64,000 nucleotides of DNA from Romanomermis culicivorax (GCA_963922205.1 CAWUHX010000070.1:1-64000), one strand, 5' to 3'. Shown: positions 54,880 through 64,000, counted from the first letter of the stretch. The notes: a model not told the origin generated them from the sequence alone. Numbers and translations: made by a program.

Positions 54880-56530
54880 AAAAATTCTGATGCTCTTTCA
54901 CGTAGCTTCCCTTTGTGCTCAGCTATAACTGAAAACACAATTTCAGCTGATCAAAACACAGAAAACCAAAATAGAATACGTCTACCTCAAGAAGCCAACC
55001 GTTTTTGTTCCAAATATTTAAATTATTTCTTACTCAATAATCTACCAATAAATCCTGGAGAAATTCAGAAAATTCTCCATACCAAAGAAAATTTTTTGGT
55101 AATCAATCAAATATTATATAATATTGGAGATGAAATAACTTCTGAACCAAAACTCGTCATAGCGTCTGAACTATGAGATGAAATTCTAGAAGCTTGTCAC
55201 GATGATGTATTTTCTGGACATTTTGGTTTTATAAGAACTTTGGCCAGAGTACGCACGTATTATTATTGGCCTACTCTTTATCGCGATGTTAAAGAACATT
55301 GTGAAAAATGTTTCAGCTGTGCAATGAGAAAATCTTCTGGGAAGAAGCCTAAAGCTTTCTTAGTACCTATACCAGTTCAAGCACCCTTTGATCACCTTGA
55401 AGTTGATCTCTTAGGTCCACTACCTATGAGTGAATCAGGAAATAAGTACGTTATGGTCTTTACAGAATATTTAACAAAATATGCAACAGCCGTAGCTATT
55501 CATAATGGCACTGCAGAAACTTCTGCTCATGTATTTCTCGCGGAAATTGTACTTCGTTTTGGTGCCCCTCTTAGTCTTTTATCTGATCATGGCACAAACT
55601 TTTTGTCTGAACTCATGCACAAAATTTGTGAACTCTGTGGAACTAGAAAAATCAATACAACCGCCAATCACCCACAAACTGATGGCCTAGTAGAATGCTT
55701 TAATAAAACTTTAACCACTACATTATCTATGTACATTAATGCATGACATACTGATTGGGATATATATCTACTATATGCCTGTTTTCCATACAACACAACT
55801 CCACAATAATCAACTAGGTACTTTTTTCTGCTTTACAGGCACCAACCAAATTTGCCGATAGACAATCTTGACTTTTGGACCCAGCCGATATCGTATAGAC
55901 TTGGAAAATTATGCCAACAACGTACAAAGGCTTCTTACCGAAGCCTGGAAATCTGCAAAAGAAAACATTGTACAAGCACGAACTATGCAAAAAATGCAAT
56001 ACGATAAAGAAATACACAAATCTGAGATAAGCAAGGGAGACGAGATATTCAAATTTAATCCCACTGTGAAACCTATAGTCTGTTTTTTATAAAATGCTTC
56101 CAGATACAAAAGTGACACAAATCAGCACTGTCGTCGAAATTGTTTACATAGAGTTCTTACTGTAAAATTTTTCACTCGAAAAATCGCTAAAAGTCAGGCC
56201 AGTATGCTCAGAAATTTCCAGCCCTACATAATATTTTGTTCATCAGAAAATCTCAAAAATCTGAAATACTACTTGCTTTCCAATTTCATTATTTGGAAGC
56301 ATTTCAAGAAAAACAGACTATAGGCACTCCCCAAAATACACCTTCCCATGGACTGGATCAAATACTGTAGAAAAATTACAGTATCCTAGTGCACTCATCC
56401 ACCCAACTGGAGATTTAAACGCCCCAGCAGAATTTGTGCATATTAATTCATTAACCAAGAAATATAAACCCACAGTATTAACAGAACATCTAAATTCCAA
56501 CTCAACCGATCTTAATATGGAGAAAAATTC
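54880..56530 (+). pseudogene. Gypsy integrase (broken, MITE-interrupted)
   Basis: The zinc-binding part reads ACHDDVFSGHFGFIRTLARV, YYWPTLYRDVKEHCEKCFSC (HHCC pattern). The catalytic core has Asp in EVDLLGPLP, Asp in LLSDHGTNF and Glu in TDGLVECFN (DDE complete). Stops at 55174 and 55744 fall at likely Arg positions. The C-terminal part (NPTVKP, then SPKYTFPWTG) is split by the MITE at 56074-56322. Confidence 0.92.
56074..56322 (-). mobile_element. MITE family 1, copy h, nested in the Gypsy element
   Basis: TA-flanked, begins TATAGTCTGTTTTTTATAAA and ends AAGAAAAACAGACTATA. Same orientation as copy g and very similar to it. Taking it out with one TA leaves the integrase frame continuous across the junction, which fixes both ends to the base. 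Confidence 0.95.
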
Positions 56531-56849
56531 TCCACCCTCCTGACTTTTTTTCAACCATTTATTTTTCGACCACCCACTACTCAATGATCGTTTTCTTTGT
56601 CTTGTACTTTTTCCATCTTGTCTTCTCACATTTTTATATAAATATCTTGAATTTTCTTAGTTTTATATGATATTCGTGTATATAAGTTTTCTCGATATAC
56701 TTATGTTTACAAATTTTCTAAATTTAGGTTAAGTTTACGGACCCTCAGTTATTTTTTTTATTAATCACTCGATGTTTAATTTTCTTTTTTTGATCAAACA
56801 TATAACGGAAAAAATAATAATCATAAAATAATAAAAAAAATAATCGATC

Positions 56850-57538
56850 CCGACTCCAATTCTGCCCGAGGCGGTTGTTTGGATTTTTTGATGATCTCTG
56901 TCTTGGCGACACCAAAACAAGAACCTGCCTGATTAAAGCCGGCGACCCTCAACTATTCGACGATGCCGCCTGCCCTATCACCTTTTATGCTCCCAGCCAC
57001 TGCAACCATCAGAAAAGGCTGCCCACGGTTATCTGAACAAAAAAAGCGCATAAACTAAGGACATGCCACCATCATTGATTTGTGCATCGACAGTCAATGC
57101 CGCCCACAACTGCTTCCAGCCCTCCTCCAGCTGAGCTGCCCCAAAATTTTCGACCACTGGCCGACAAAGATGACGAACAGCTTCACATTCGGACAGTCGT
57201 GACAGCAACTCGTGGCTGAGATGAACCACCACATTGTCGGCACGATGCTCAATTTTCGGCTGAATTTTGGCTATTGTTATGGCCGCGACATGTGGAACAC
57301 CCAAATGCAGGCCTACTCTGACGCCTGCAGCAACAGGTTGTGTAGCGAACACAGCCTGTTCCCGTGCCTCCATGCCATAGAGATCAACAAGGCCACCGCC
57401 TGTTTACAAAATAGACTTTACGATGATGTCACCACGGCCTTGGAGCAATGGATCAGAACATTTTTTTTGATGATGCCGTTTGCCGCCGTTAGTCGGCTTA
57501 TTTTTATTTTTATTTATTTAGTTGTTTGTTTTGTTTAG
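56850..57538 (+). pseudogene. Cys-rich third ORF between pol and 3' LTR (env-like candidate, broken)
   Basis: A fragmentary plus-strand reading runs through several Cys-rich pieces: LCLGDTKTRTC, AACPITFYAPSHCN, LCIDSQCRPQLLPALLQLSC, NFGYCYGRDMW, YSDACSNRLCSEHSLFPCLH. It ends in a hydrophobic segment (AAVSRLIFIFIYLVVCFV) just before the stop at 57536. A Cys-rich ectodomain plus C-terminal membrane anchor after pol is what an envelope-like ORF would look like, but no family motif was recognised. At least one stop (TGA 57200-57202) and one frame change break it. A minus-strand frame (57029-57373) is also open and cannot be excluded. Confidence 0.35.
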
Positions 57539-57715
57539 AGCAGCATAAAGCTGCATAGACTAATTTTCATATAAAATTCATATAAAATATAATAAATATA
57601 AAATATAATAAAAATTCATATAAAACATAAATATTTTCATAAAAATTCATATAAAAAAATTTCATATAAAATGAAGTAAAATTTTCGATTTCCACCTTTT
57701 GGGATCGGGAGACCC
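57539..57715. other. AT-rich spacer with short ATATAAAATTC repeats
   Basis: Low-complexity AT DNA with repeated TTCATATAAAA words at 57570-57670, between the third ORF and the polypurine tract. Confidence 0.6.
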
Positions 57716-57718
57716 AAA

Positions 57719-57737
57719 TCTTTATGGGGGGGAAGAA
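57719..57737 (+). promoter_or_regulatory. Gypsy polypurine tract
   Basis: TCTTTATGGGGGGGAAGAA directly before the LTR: the classical Gypsy plus-strand primer site, with the usual TTTATGGGG lead. Confidence 0.85.
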
Positions 57738-58203
57738 TGTCAAACTCTAAATTCTTACTGTAGCTTTTTAGACCTTCCTACTGTATTTTATACGCCCTAA
57801 TTATTTTTTGTTCCCATTATTTCGAACTTTTTTTTTGTTCCTACGTCATCACCTCATCTATTTTCCATTTACACTTTCTTTGGACAATAATTTTTCGCTA
57901 ATTAAAACCAGAAATAACCTGATTTTATTTTTTCTTAGAATTAGAATCAGAATTTAAGGAATTAGCTTCAATTCCGAGAATCGGGGTACAGAAGAGTATA
58001 AAAATATCAGCTCAGCACAGTTTCGTCAGTTCTCTCGTCAGTTTTCAATTTGTTAATCCATCAGTTCGTCAGCTCGCCAGTTTGGCAGTCAGTCCATCAG
58101 GGTCACCTAAATTCATTTACCATCTATACATAATTATTGTATTATTGTTACATATATTTTCTTAATTATATTATATGGTCGATAGTGCCTAGTGAGTTTA
58201 ACA
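57738..58203 (+). repeat. Gypsy 3' LTR (466 bp)
   Basis: Starts TGTCAAACTC and ends GAGTTTAACA, a 10-bp terminal inverted repeat with one mismatch, with TG..CA ends. It contains a TATAAAAA box (57997-58004) followed by CAGCTCAGCACAGTTTCGTC as the likely R start region. No second LTR copy is in the window, consistent with 5' truncation. Confidence 0.82.
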
Positions 58204-58700
58204 CATACTATTACACATACACGCTGGCATTTACGCCGTGACGTCAGCAATCGTCGTCCTCGAATCTTTTTCTTCTTCTACCGTACTCCTGGAAGAGATT
58301 AGGTTACAGTATACAGTTGAACAAATTCTGGATAACAGTACTCATGCATAAGTTATCTTTACTTTCACAAGCCTCAAGAAATAAAAATAAACAACCACCA
58401 TTAACCACTTTACACACATAATTAAGAGCAGTACGAAAATTTGTGTCACGCATTGTTGTTTTTTACAAAAAGTTTAACATGTAACATACAAAATGGTCAC
58501 CCTGGCCAAATACAGAATAATCCCATACAAACAATATTTCATAGTGTATAGATATTTTCGAGATTTTATGCATATAGCAAACCGATTTCTGACCATTATG
58601 AGACGTAGGATCCAACCTTTTTTACTTGCTAAAATTACACAAAAACTTTTCATAGCTATTAGATTTTACTGGAAAATATAAAATTTATTTAAAAATCAAT
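58204..58700. other. Spacer with no recognised gene
   Basis: AT-rich. It contains one isolated GTGACGTCAGCAA word near 58240 resembling the 11.7-12.5 kb repeat core. The 62-codon frame at 58493-58681 looks like chance. Confidence 0.4.
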
Positions 58701-59444
58701 ATTATGTCGACCATAGTCACCTGATGATTTCTTTGTCGTGTCCTTTATTGAAAAACTATAAAAACGTCAGAGGTTCATAGGATCTAACAGTTTTACTGAA
58801 TTTTTACATGTTTGAGGCACGTTTTTTGGTGATTCTGGTGAAAAACGTGTCCCGAAAATGCACTAAAAATTAAGATTCTAAGAGTAGGATTTAACGATCT
58901 AATTTTTTTACTCGCAAAAATTGTACAAAAATGTTATGAAGAATGAAATTTTTTTAAAAAAATCGATAATGTCTTACTGGTGCATCAGCTGATGACTATA
59001 GCCTGTCAAATGACCAGTTTGTCCTGCATTCTGTAAAATTTTTTTTAAAACACCTGACGGTCATATAGTCTAATGGTTTAGGTAATACGATACTATCTGG
59101 TACGTCCGGTCATTTGATGCCATCAAGTATGTCAGTTGAAGACCATCTAGTCCACAATAATTCATTTTGATAGTTTTATGCTTTGTCGAGCGGTTGCCTG
59201 TTTTTGACAAGTATAACGCTTAAATTTTGTATATCAAGTAAAACCATTAGATTTTAAACTTCCCCCTAACATAAGATCTAATGATCTAACAGTTTTACTA
59301 ACAAAAGTTGTTCACAAATTTTGTAACACCGTTAAATTTTTCGAAAAAGTTGATGCTACAGCTATTGACTAAAGTCTGTCAAATATTCGGTTTGTCCTGC
59401 ATTCTCGGAAAAATTTTCAAAAAACGTCAGAGGGTCATAGAATC
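58701..59444 (+). repeat. ~270-365-bp tandem repeat flanking the Foldback-like element
   Basis: Units share ACGTCAGAGGGTCATAGAATC followed by TAATGATNTAACAGTTTTACT, near 58770, 59050 and 59425. They also share TGACTATAGCCTGTCAAAT and TTTGTCCTGCATTCT, near 58995 and 59360. The third unit is interrupted by the element at 59445 and resumes at 60727. Confidence 0.65.
59437..59444 (+). repeat. Target-site duplication, left (8 bp)
   Basis: ATAGAATC, repeated exactly at 60719-60726. Intact relatives of the flanking tandem unit have GGTCATAGGATCTAACAG uninterrupted, which supports this as the pre-insertion site. Confidence 0.85.
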
Positions 59445-60718
59445 AGTCTATTCCAAAGTAGCGATTCCCAAGTGAACGATTCCCAAGTGAGCGATTTTCA
59501 AGTGAGCGATTTCCAAGTGAGCGAATTACCAAGTAAGCGAATTCCCAATTGGGCGATTCCCATGTGAGTGATTCCCACATGAGCAAATTCCGAAGTGAGC
59601 AAGTTCTCAATTGAGCGATTCCCATGTGAGCGATTCCCAAGCGAGCGAATTCCCAAGTGAGCAAATTCCCAATTGAGCGAATTCCCAAGTGAGCAAATTC
59701 CTATTTGAACGATTCACATATGAGCGATTCCCCATTGAGCGGATTCCCAAGTGAGCGAATTCGCATTTGAGCGATTCATAATTGAGCGAATTCCCAATTG
59801 GGCGATTCCAAACAAGCGATCGAGAATGTAATAACATTTTTCTCATTCCTTGTTTACCTAACATTTTGCTTTGTATGTATTTCTTTTTTCTTTCGTTTTC
59901 TGGGTGTATTGTTAATGTTTTCGTTTATGTATGTTTTAACGTTTTTTGCTTTCTTTCCTTTTCGATTTTCTTATCTACTTTTTTCTTTTTTGCTCATGAA
60001 ACAACACATTACAAGTTGTGATTTTAAATAGTCGTAGTCTTCTGTGTAATCCATGTACAGTTCGACATGCTTGAGTCTTCCATCATTGTAAGGGTGAAAA
60101 TCTTCATAAAAACAAAAACAAAAGAATGCTGGAAGAAACTAAACATCAAGAGAAAGGAGACGTCAACAAAAATGAAAACTTTAAGAATAAGTGAAAATAT
60201 GTGGAAAGGCATTTGAAAAAGAAAGAAAACATGAAAACAGTGAGAAGAAAGAAGAAGTAACATAGAGAAAGCATCAAGAAAAAAGAAAAAAATGGGAAGA
60301 AAGAAAAAAACCAGGAAAGATTAAATGCAAAGAATACGGGAGACTATGCTCATTAAGAATAAGAAATTGTAATTTGTTGTTTCATGAGCAAAAAAGAAAA
60401 AAATAGATGAAAGAAAAATGAAAATAAAAGAATGCAGAGACAACAGATGAAAACGTAAAAACATACATAAACGAAAACATCAACAATAAACACAAAAAAC
60501 AAAGAAAAAAATACATACAAAGAAACATATAAGGTAAAGAAGGAAAATATGAAGAAAGTGTTACAACATCTCGAGCGCTCGTTTGGAATCGCCCAATTGG
60601 GAATTCACTCACTTGGGAATTAGCACAATTGGGAATCGCTCACATGGGAATTGCTCACTTGGGAATTCGCTCACTTGGGAATCGCTCACTTGGGAATCGC
60701 TCGCATGGGACTACCCCT
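59445..60718. mobile_element. Foldback-like element with repeat-array arms
   Basis: A 1,274-bp inverted-repeat structure. The left arm (59455-59815) is about 23 tandem units of GCGATTCCCAAGTGA and one-base-longer variants. The right arm (about 60580-60705) is some eight units on the opposite strand. Inside the arrays, 59816-60030 and 60360-60580 are complementary unique segments (pyrimidine-rich left, purine-rich right), around a ~330-bp centre. Exact 8-bp duplications flank it. No transposase is encoded. Long TIRs made of short tandem repeats are the hallmark of Foldback elements; 8-bp duplications would also fit hAT-mobilised elements. The apparent 81- and 85-codon minus frames in the left arm are just the repeat read as pentapeptides (RSLGN). 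Confidence 0.85.
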
Positions 60719-60726
60719 ATAGAATC
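60719..60726 (+). repeat. Target-site duplication, right (8 bp)
   Basis: ATAGAATC, identical to 59437-59444. The interrupted tandem unit continues directly after it (TAATGATTTAGCGG). Confidence 0.85.
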
Positions 60727-61308
60727 TAATGATTTAGCGGTTTTACTCGATTTTTCAAAAAAATATTGTTCGGGACACATTTTTTACATATTCAGGACAC
60801 GTTTTCCAATGATTCCATATGCTTAAGCGTTGTTTTCGGGGCACGTTTTTTACTATTTCGGGACCCAATTTTAGAGGAAAACATTTGACAGTTTTTACCG
60901 TTTGTTCTCAAAATTACTATATTATCTGCCCAAAGAATTGACACCTAGTGTTTTTATTGGAAAATGAATTTTTTAAACCAAAAAGTTAATATTTTTAATC
61001 ATTTTCTACTGAAAAAAGACCCTTTTCAATTTTGTTCAAGTCGATTGTTTAAAAAAAGTGACATTATCGACTTATTCTTTTTCAAAAATTGATGTCTTCT
61101 ATTAAAGAATCGGCCTTTGAAATGACAATTTCCTACCGGAAAATTGACAATTTTTTGTTTAATGTTCAGCAATGATCACGTTCACCAAAACTGGACATTT
61201 TTGATCGCTTTTTGTTCAAAAATAAGCATTTTCTAAATATAAATTTGCATCTTCTACCAGTTTTGTTTGGAAACGACCATTTCCTATCGAGATATTTTTC
61301 TTTTCATC
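60727..61308. other. Spacer with degenerate short repeats
   Basis: The continuation of the interrupted tandem repeat (GGGGCACGTTTTTTACTATT at about 60838 matches GAGGCACGTTTTTTGGTGAT at 58812), then AT-rich DNA with loosely repeated GACATTTTCTA-like words. No gene seen. Confidence 0.5.
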
Positions 61309-61314
61309 TTTATT
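61309..61314 (-). terminator. AATAAA poly(A) signal of the RTX-like gene
   Basis: AATAAA on the minus strand, 38 nt past the TGA at 61352-61354. The distance is typical for eukaryotic mRNAs and argues that the ORF is a genuine animal gene rather than bacterial contamination. Confidence 0.6.
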
Positions 61315-61351
61315 GAATCAAAAAATCTTCTTCCTATAATAAAAACACTTT

Positions 61352-64000
61352 TCAAATCAGCTGTACCAAAAAATTGCACTTTTCAATAAATTCTTCCACT
61401 GTTGCAGTTTCATTCTCTTTTTGGCCTTTGAAATCGAAAATTATTGAATCGAACAATTCTTCATTACCGTCGTCTAGTAAATTCGATGATTCTGGGAAAT
61501 AATTGAGAAAAACTAATACGAATTCATCTTTGGGATCTTCTTGCATAATCACATTCATTAGGATCAGAGAATTGTTATACGATTGACAGACGAAATTAGG
61601 CTTCTGTCGACCAACTTGGATTGTCATGTCTTGTTCAACATCATCCTGGCTCAAAACTAGGACTGACTTGTCAGCATTCATTCTTAGTGGTATTGGATAT
61701 AATGCATAAGCGTTTAATCTACTATCATAGCAGACATGCATTAAATTTATGATGTTTATCAATAAATTAGAGCATGCTTGTAAATTTAGTAGGAATTCAT
61801 ATTTTACTTCTATCGAACCAAAAGTTTCAAATTCATCTTTAAGATCAATGACAAACTTGTTTGTGGAATTTTTTATGATTATTTCGAGTTTTTTGCCATG
61901 TTGCAACAATAAATCATGAATTGAAGATAAGTCGACAATGTTGGAACTGAAATTATCTGAGCTCAAAATGTGAATAGAAAGGCTTTTCATCCAACACTTG
62001 ACCGTGGTGAAATTTTTGTCGCAGACTGCATTGATCTGGAAATAATTTTCTACATAGTTAGTTGTCACTATTGTGCTCTTGTAATCTGCATCATTGCTAA
62101 AATGGATAACAGATCCTTTATGTCCATTAGAATTCTTTGGTTTTTCCATATTATGCACTTGGATGAGTTGATTGTTCACTTTCGAAAACAGTGTTACTGT
62201 AATGTTCAGCTTCTGACTGATCATCAGTAGATTTTCTCGGAGTACTTCATCGTCAGAAGTGTAATGCTGAACTTCACGTCTTGCATGGAAGATGCTATCA
62301 TAATAGCTCATTTGGTACTCATCGGCAAATATGAAATGTGAATTTTCATGGTTTCCAGATAATGTAACAGTTGTATTATAAATATGACTTCTTAGTGTCA
62401 TGGAAATTCTGTTATTGATAGTGATACTTTCAATGGAATCTATCAGGCTTAGGTTCATGGGTAGGAATAACATGACTTTATACTGATAGGTGGTATCATC
62501 AAACATGTTCGAAACTGTTGCATTTGTGTTTTCCGTTACCAAGTAAATGAAGCTGGCCTTATTTGCCTTGTTTTCGATGTTCATATAACCAGATAATTTT
62601 ACAGTTAATTTGGAAGTACAGTTCAATCTTGGGACCAAGATAGCATCAGATTGCATATTAGACTCTCCTCCTTTTAGATCTAAATATTTTGTCCTACATG
62701 AACAAATTACTCGATCAACAGATCCATTTCTGCCTATTACATTTTCAACACCTTTTATAATTATTGTGGTATTCATTGGGTATGTTAATGTCTCATTTTC
62801 AAGGTCTATTAGCAGCTCTGTAGTTGGCAAGTACTGACTGAGGTCTAGAGTGTTTCCACCTTCCCTACCATCGATATTGCCATATACTGCATCATTACCA
62901 ATGAAGTGAAAAATGTCTGCAAGTTTTCCACCAGTGACCTGCTTTTTCCCGCCACCAATAATGAAATAGTTTTTCTTTTCCTTGAAGCCATAAGCCATGT
63001 CGTTGCCATACCCAAGTGCAATAAGAGCTGAATCATCAGTCTCATTCCCTCCTTCTATCTTTAATGTGATCATATTTTCACAAAAGTAACTTTCGTATAA
63101 ACTTCCATCAGTGGTGATACCCAAATTGTTGGTTATTTTCCTGGACCAACTTATCGTAGATGCCTTTTTCTGATTTCCGCTTGAGGCACATTCGATATGT
63201 AAATTTTGCCTGGTTTTCGGCCAAGTTCTGCTCCAAACCTGCATCCTCGAGTTCATGTCGATGATATTATCTTCTTGTGGGACAATGTTGCCTTCCCTGT
63301 TCATTTCTAAAGTTGGAGTTGCGTAATATGTGAAGGTATTGTTTTGGAGCTGAAGCTTCTTAGTGGCATCATCAACTGTCATTTGGAGTAGATCCTTTTC
63401 CCGTGTTAAATCGTCCAAGTAACTTGATGCTTGTGCACCGAAAAACGATTTTGCCCACTGAACAAAATCTTCACCCCAGGAAAGTTGCAATTTTTCATCA
63501 ATTTTTTGAACACTTCTTGCGGCATAAAAACCGTCAATCACAGCAAATATTATTGCTTCTGCAATCATTACTCCAGGGCCAAGTTCAACAGAGGCGTTTT
63601 CTACTGTGGCAAATGTCGAATAAATTTCGAGAGTTAATGGAACAACATTGATTGTTAGTATTGCAGTGTCACCAACGATACCTACCATCTGATCTTTATC
63701 ACCCGCCTGGTAGGCTTTGGATCGAGCTACTAAATCGGCAATAACAAAGCCCAGGTATGCTTTGGATAAGAGTTTGCCACCTAGATAAGCCGTGCCACCT
63801 TTTAGAAGGTTATTTTTCTTGAGTAAGTTCTGCCCCCATTGCACTGCAACATCGCCAGCAACACCCACACCGAGCATGCCTGCGAGGATGCCGCTTTCTT
63901 TGGCCATTCGTGTGAAATCGCCATCCATGGCAGAGCCGATAATCCCTTTGATCATTTGCAAATGAATAGCCTTGTTCACAACTTTGCTTATATCTTCTAC
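61352..64000 (-). CDS. Intronless RTX-like bacterial-type secreted protein, 5' end outside window
   Basis: At least 882 codons. The frame is open to the window edge (first codons read VEDISKVVNKAIH), so the start is not here. The first in-frame GTG (63979) is not evidence of a start. Numbering from that GTG: residues 1-160 hold two Gly/Ala-rich hydrophobic stretches (SGILAGMLGVGVAGDVAVQW; VMIAEAIIFAVIDGFYAARS) that resemble membrane-interacting segments of large bacterial secreted proteins. Residues 322-385 have GYGNDMAYG, IIGGGKKQVTGGKLADIFHF and IDGREGGNTLDLS, an RTX/haemolysin-type calcium-binding beta-roll pattern. The remaining ~490 residues are beta-rich and carry many N-x-S/T sequons (for example NTTI, NCTS, NATVSN, NITV, NNS). 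Function is unproven. A pore-forming or adhesin-like secreted protein acquired from bacteria is the best reading. There are no introns in 2.65 kb, unlike its neighbours, yet base composition is that of the host and an AATAAA follows. Confidence 0.6.
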   Translation of the reverse strand, partial: VEDISKVVNKAIHLQMIKGIIGSAMDGDFTRMAKESGILAGMLGVGVAGDVAVQWGQNLLKKNNLLKGGTAYLGGKLLSKAYLGFVIADLVARSKAYQAGDKDQMVGIVGDTAILTINVVPLTLEIYSTFATVENASVELGPGVMIAEAIIFAVIDGFYAARSVQKIDEKLQLSWGEDFVQWAKSFFGAQASSYLDDLTREKDLLQMTVDDATKKLQLQNNTFTYYATPTLEMNREGNIVPQEDNIIDMNSRMQVWSRTWPKTRQNLHIECASSGNQKKASTISWSRKITNNLGITTDGSLYESYFCENMITLKIEGGNETDDSALIALGYGNDMAYGFKEKKNYFIIGGGKKQVTGGKLADIFHFIGNDAVYGNIDGREGGNTLDLSQYLPTTELLIDLENETLTYPMNTTIIIKGVENVIGRNGSVDRVICSCRTKYLDLKGGESNMQSDAILVPRLNCTSKLTVKLSGYMNIENKANKASFIYLVTENTNATVSNMFDDTTYQYKVMLFLPMNLSLIDSIESITINNRISMTLRSHIYNTTVTLSGNHENSHFIFADEYQMSYYDSIFHARREVQHYTSDDEVLRENLLMISQKLNITVTLFSKVNNQLIQVHNMEKPKNSNGHKGSVIHFSNDADYKSTIVTTNYVENYFQINAVCDKNFTTVKCWMKSLSIHILSSDNFSSNIVDLSSIHDLLLQHGKKLEIIIKNSTNKFVIDLKDEFETFGSIEVKYEFLLNLQACSNLLINIINLMHVCYDSRLNAYALYPIPLRMNADKSVLVLSQDDVEQDMTIQVGRQKPNFVCQSYNNSLILMNVIMQEDPKDEFVLVFLNYFPESSNLLDDGNEELFDSIIFDFKGQKENETATVEEFIEKCNFLVQLI

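Larger units (their letters stand above)
53838..58203 (+). mobile_element. Ty3/Gypsy LTR retrotransposon, 3' part (decayed)
   Basis: In order: reverse transcriptase, RNase H, integrase, a Cys-rich third frame, polypurine tract and 3' LTR. The element is truncated at its 5' end inside RT (no gag, protease or 5' LTR in the window). Damage includes in-frame TGA codons at 53865, 55174 and 55744, frameshifts near 54320 and 54730, an RT active-site change (YLDN) and a nested MITE. Motif-based class assignment is secure; the clade is not. Confidence 0.93.

Noticed and set aside
59443-59864. Minus-strand ORFs of 81 and 85 codons
   Set aside because: They are the 15-bp Foldback arm repeat translated as a pentapeptide (RSLGN); the complementary arm gives the same kind of artefact.
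59782-60612. Similar peptides (MSEFPIGRFQTS start) on opposite strands
   Set aside because: Not a duplicated gene: they arise because both inverted arms of the element encode the same string.
1-64000. tRNA or rRNA genes
   Set aside because: No sequence with a convincing T-loop GGTTCRANYCC box plus matching acceptor stem was noticed by eye; a tRNAscan-SE and cmscan run would settle it.

Overview
The window is animal nuclear DNA. It is AT-rich, and compact GC-rich coding exons sit in long introns packed with transposon debris. Splice sites are canonical (GTAAG/GTGAG donors, TTTCAG-like acceptors), and two genes have AATAAA signals downstream of their stops. The anchor gene is unc-5, the netrin receptor. 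The 10-mer TTACTGTAGA/CTACAGTAAT, dense in the non-coding DNA, recalls nematode genomes such as Caenorhabditis. A nematode or another very small invertebrate is my best guess, but the taxonomic call is an inference. The first 25 bases match the SMART-type PCR handle used in low-input libraries, so the contig begins with untrimmed adapter. That fits a minute animal sequenced after amplification.

Layout. 1-14.9 kb: adapter, then gene-poor DNA with MITEs, a TGACGTCA-bearing repeat cluster and a ~400-bp tandem repeat. 14.9-36.7 kb (+): unc-5 in 12 recognisable exons whose phases all agree (1,052 codons plus stop); only the signal-peptide exon is missing. Its introns hold MITEs, a degraded inverted array of a short repeat, and diverged tandem repeats that run up to exon acceptors. 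38.1-43.4 kb: a DIRS-type tyrosine-recombinase retrotransposon with inverted terminal repeats and an internal complementary region; it is decayed and carries a nested MITE. 43.6-52.9 kb (-): the 3' part of an unidentified multi-pass membrane protein gene, with a 25-nt microexon and repeat-filled introns. 53.8-58.2 kb (+): the 3' part of a Ty3/Gypsy element (RT, RNase H, integrase, a possible third ORF, PPT, 3' LTR), also carrying a nested MITE. 59.4-60.7 kb: a Foldback-like element flanked by an 8-bp target duplication. 61.35-64.0 kb (-): a long intronless ORF, cut by the window edge, that resembles large bacterial RTX-type secreted proteins but ends with a eukaryotic AATAAA signal. It is a horizontal-transfer candidate.

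The three host genes show no shared pathway. unc-5 is a single-pass guidance receptor (Ig-Ig-TSP1-TSP1-TM-ZU5-UPA-death domain). The window otherwise records successive transposon invasions: one TA-target MITE family (eight copies) landed in both retrotransposons, and both retroelements carry TGA codons where their families usually have Arg.
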